Below, piece by piece: positions 5,363 through 7,515 of a stretch of 7,515 nt of DNA (position 1 is its first letter; every line of letters starts with the position of its first letter). The position numbers and the translations under genes were made by a program. The notes under the pieces are model-generated. The model was not told where the DNA came from. It searched no databases and saw only the letters and a list, made by a program, of their open reading frames with translations. This DNA comes from Treponema sp. (GTDB lineage: Bacteria > Spirochaetota > Spirochaetia > Treponematales > Breznakiellaceae). The stretch covers positions 1-7,515 of the forward strand of contig JAITAW010000196.1 in the NCBI GenBank assembly GCA_031283905.1, in the 5' to 3' direction.

Positions 5363-7429
5363 TTATGGTAATGTCTCGCCGCTGCACAGGGCGAGGATTT
5401 CTGAGATTTCTCTTTCAAGAAAAGCTTGTACAATGCTCCGGTCTCCGGCGCGGACCGCCTCAAGAAAAAGAGGCAGATCAATCAAGGCGCTGGAAATACC
5501 TCCCATTAATTCGGTCACTTCATGGGGAGACGTTTCGGGCAGCAACATAAGCACACAGCTTTTTGTATTTTTAAAATACGTTTGGGTAAAGACCCCTCCT
5601 TCGGGAACAATGAGCGCAAACACCGGCGCCGCGCTGTAGGCGGTGCGGATATGCAACAAGACTATTCCCAATTCGCCGACAACCTGAGTGACAACTGCTT
5701 CCCTGTCCATAAGCGCATGACGGACAGCCTCCGGGTTTTCGGGCGCAAAGCGCTCTGCGGCGAAGCGGACAAGCTCTTCAAAAGAGCAGTCCGCTTTGAT
5801 AGGTTCAACGGCAAAATTATCAAGCAAAAGCCTTGACTGCATGAAAATTCCAATAAGACCGTCAAGTTTTTTCTCCAGAGAAACCGAATGCGCCGGCAGC
5901 TCCGCGTCCCGTTTGGTAAAGGCGTAGGCGTCAATAGCCGCCTGAATTTTCTGATAATCTTCCGTCCCAAGCAACGTGTTTACCAGAACAAACGGCTTAT
6001 CCGTTTTCGTCAAAGGGATGGTGGAAATAAGGAAATCAACATCAGTCCATGAAGCCGTATCATCATAGCCGGACACTTCGACTTCCAGTTCTCCCTTGAA
6101 CCGCTTGCGCACCTGATACGCCAGCATATAGGATGTGCCGATGCCGGATACACAAACAATACCGGTTCGAAGAACTCGCCGTCTGATATTCCGCTCGCCC
6201 AAAACGGCGAGGGCGGCCAGAAAATGTATCAGGATGAACGAGATTTCATTTGACGGAACAGGAAGCCCAAGATGCTCCTCAAGAACCTTCACCGCCCTGC
6301 GTGTCTTTTTATATTCTTTAGGATAATTCTTTATGAGATCCTCTTCAAGAGGGTTTGGAAGCGCTATGCCTCCCCGCAACCTGGGCAACGCGGATTCCAA
6401 ATGCAACGACAACAGCCGCGTCAACTGCTCATTGGTTTTCAGAATCGCGGCTATCGGGGGATCAAAGCGCTCTATCATCCGCATCGTAAGACTTTGAATG
6501 CGCGTCTGTCTATCCGCTTGCCCCGGTTCAAGCGGGCCGTCCTGTTTTGATCTGCACGCCTGAATCCACTCTGCCAGCGCCCGTTGTTCCGTCTCAGGCA
6601 TTTTTAGGGAGAACCGGTTGTTCGTTTCCGTAGCAAGTTCTTCGGCAAGGGCGTTTTGAAAGGCGCCCATCGAACCTTGCCCGCTAACGCGGCCTCTTGT
6701 GACGATCCTGCCTTTTCGCAAGCGGTCAACCATCACCATAAGGTAGACGGCGATTAGCGAAAAGGATTCTGAGGTCATCCAGTCAATCATATCTTTCTTT
6801 CTGCGCAAGATTTCCCGTACGCCGGTCTCAATGTCCTCGCCGGGAAAGCCGAAAGACGCGGTATAGTACCTGCCGCCCGAATCCCCATCGGTCATAAAGC
6901 GACTCACCAGAGCGGCGCGTAGAGCTTCCTCTGTTCCAAGGCATTGGACGCCGATGCCGCTCTTGCGGGTAACGCCGACGCCCCGGTCTGAAAGCCAAGT
7001 CTCCAGCTCGTCAAGATCGTTACTTACCGTAGATTCGCTTACGTTGAGAACGCTTGCATAGTAAAACAATTTTTGTACTTCGCCGGCGTTGGCGATGAGT
7101 GCAACCAACAGGCGGAGTAACCGTTCCCGTTTTGAAATAGAATGGGGGGGGGGGGGGGTAAGACCATCAAGCATTTTCCGGCGGGTTTCGCCGTCGCCTG
7201 AAAGCATGAGTCCTTTGCCGGGAACGGAAACAATCGATGTATGAAAGGCGGCCAGCGCATCATCCGCGTTTTCCAGCTCCCGAAACACGGTTCGGCGGCT
7301 TGTGTTTAGCGCCGCCGACAAAGCGTCGATCTTCACCGGCTCACCGGAACGCGCCAACACCTCAAGCAACCGCAACAGTCTGGGAGAAAGGTTCCGCGCA
7401 TTAGTGGCCGCCGCCGACATTTCTTCCAT
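5363..7429 (-). CDS. MtlR-type PTS-controlled transcriptional activator (HTH-HTH-PRD-PRD-EIIB-EIIA)
   Basis: The 688-residue product has the full MtlR/LicR layout. A first helix-turn-helix unit lies at about 14-75 (KIDALSAALNTSRRTVFREL) and a second at about 100-160 (VLNVSESTVSNDLDELE). PRD1 spans about 200-295 and PRD2 about 310-410. An EIIB-Gat-like domain has C426 in VCVSGIGTS, and a C-terminal EIIA-like domain has H593 in GIVLLHIRTAY. PRD2 keeps both phosphorylatable histidines, H343 (LLSLHLES) and H402 (FILIHFLA). PRD1 has Y229 and W288 where histidines are expected. By analogy with Bacillus MtlR, HPr phosphorylation of PRD2 would activate and EIIA-dependent phosphorylation of the cysteine would inhibit. 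The linker between the two DNA-binding units is encoded by a 15-C run (T91, P92-P95). The ATG at 7429 lies 8 nt after the HPr-like stop and lacks a clear Shine-Dalgarno; M4 is an alternative start. Confidence 0.93.
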   Translation of the reverse strand: MEEMSAAATNARNLSPRLLRLLEVLARSGEPVKIDALSAALNTSRRTVFRELENADDALAAFHTSIVSVPGKGLMLSGDGETRRKMLDGLTPPPPHSISKRERLLRLLVALIANAGEVQKLFYYASVLNVSESTVSNDLDELETWLSDRGVGVTRKSGIGVQCLGTEEALRAALVSRFMTDGDSGGRYYTASFGFPGEDIETGVREILRRKKDMIDWMTSESFSLIAVYLMVMVDRLRKGRIVTRGRVSGQGSMGAFQNALAEELATETNNRFSLKMPETEQRALAEWIQACRSKQDGPLEPGQADRQTRIQSLTMRMIERFDPPIAAILKTNEQLTRLLSLHLESALPRLRGGIALPNPLEEDLIKNYPKEYKKTRRAVKVLEEHLGLPVPSNEISFILIHFLAALAVLGERNIRRRVLRTGIVCVSGIGTSYMLAYQVRKRFKGELEVEVSGYDDTASWTDVDFLISTIPLTKTDKPFVLVNTLLGTEDYQKIQAAIDAYAFTKRDAELPAHSVSLEKKLDGLIGIFMQSRLLLDNFAVEPIKADCSFEELVRFAAERFAPENPEAVRHALMDREAVVTQVVGELGIVLLHIRTAYSAAPVFALIVPEGGVFTQTYFKNTKSCVLMLLPETSPHEVTELMGGISSALIDLPLFLEAVRAGDRSIVQAFLEREISEILALCSGETLP
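7144..7158 (-). repeat. 15-base C homopolymer inside the regulator gene (candidate phase-variation tract)
   Basis: Fifteen uninterrupted G on the plus strand, which is C15 in the gene. It encodes the end of T91, four prolines and the first base of H96. At 15 bases the frame is open to the full 688 residues. Loss of one base would lead to a TAA at 7041-7039, and gain of one to a TAA at 7022-7020. The remaining sequence has no homopolymer near this length. Confidence 0.9.
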
Positions 7430-7437
7430 AAAAGCCG

Positions 7438-7515
7438 TTAAAGATTTGCCGTTAGAAAATCCCGCGCCGCTTCAATAGCCTCGGTCTCGTCTTCGCCTTC
7501 CGCATGCACCGTGAA
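7438..7515 (-). CDS. HPr-like PTS phosphocarrier (partial, C-terminal 25 residues)
   Basis: The frame is open from the window edge to a TAA at 7440-7438 and encodes 25 residues beginning FTVHAEGEDETEAIEA. This resembles the last strand and helix of HPr proteins, where a (V/I)TI.AEG.DE.EA pattern precedes the final helix. HPr carries phosphate from Enzyme I to EIIA domains and PRD regulators. The phosphorylated histidine near the N-terminus is outside the window, so this could be a free HPr or the end of a multidomain PTS protein. It ends 8 nt before the regulator's start codon. An adjacent HPr fits a regulator whose PRD2 would be an HPr target. Confidence 0.7.
   Translation of the reverse strand, partial: FTVHAEGEDETEAIEAARDFLTANL

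Noticed and set aside
7039..7263. A 74-codon minus-strand frame containing a proline run.
   Set aside because: It is the out-of-register frame of the regulator gene around the C tract. It is not a separate gene, though it shows where a one-base loss would terminate.

Overview
The window reads almost entirely on the minus strand and holds two unrelated metabolic units separated by about 750 bases of non-coding or decayed DNA. The gene content (an Rnf ion-pumping complex, and a PTS sugar operon whose regulator carries both PRD and EII-like domains) suggests a fermentative anaerobic bacterium of moderate GC content. A long C homopolymer in a coding region and the mixed gene content would fit a spirochaete such as a Treponema relative, or a Firmicute. 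This is a guess from gene content, not a demonstrated assignment.

Positions 7515 to 2636 (minus) form a sugar PTS operon. In transcription order it contains: the last 25 codons of an HPr-like phosphocarrier; a 688-residue MtlR-type regulator (two helix-turn-helix units, PRD1, PRD2, EIIB-like, EIIA-like); a mannitol-type EIIA; a 1-phosphofructokinase-family kinase; and a zinc alcohol dehydrogenase of the L-sorbose-1-phosphate reductase (SorE) type. The gaps are 8, 15, -4 and 52 nt, so one transcript is likely, with its promoter and membrane permease (EIIB/EIIC) probably upstream of the window. The proteins could phosphorylate an incoming hexitol or ketose, interconvert sugar phosphate and polyol phosphate, and make a 1,6-bisphosphate for aldolase. 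HPr and EIIA would also report PTS flux to the regulator.

The most striking feature is a run of 15 C (15 G on the plus strand, 7144-7158) inside the regulator gene, exactly in the linker between its two DNA-binding units. Gain or loss of one base would truncate the protein at about 130 residues, so the operon's activator looks like a slipped-strand ON/OFF switch.

Positions 2635 to 1888 carry no convincing gene. They hold several hairpins, a chain of short open stretches that may be a decayed gene, and a near-consensus promoter.

Positions 1887 to 1 begin an rnf operon with rnfC (complete) and rnfD (first 161 codons). The rnfC promoter is placed so that transcription should start on the A of the ATG, which implies a leaderless mRNA.
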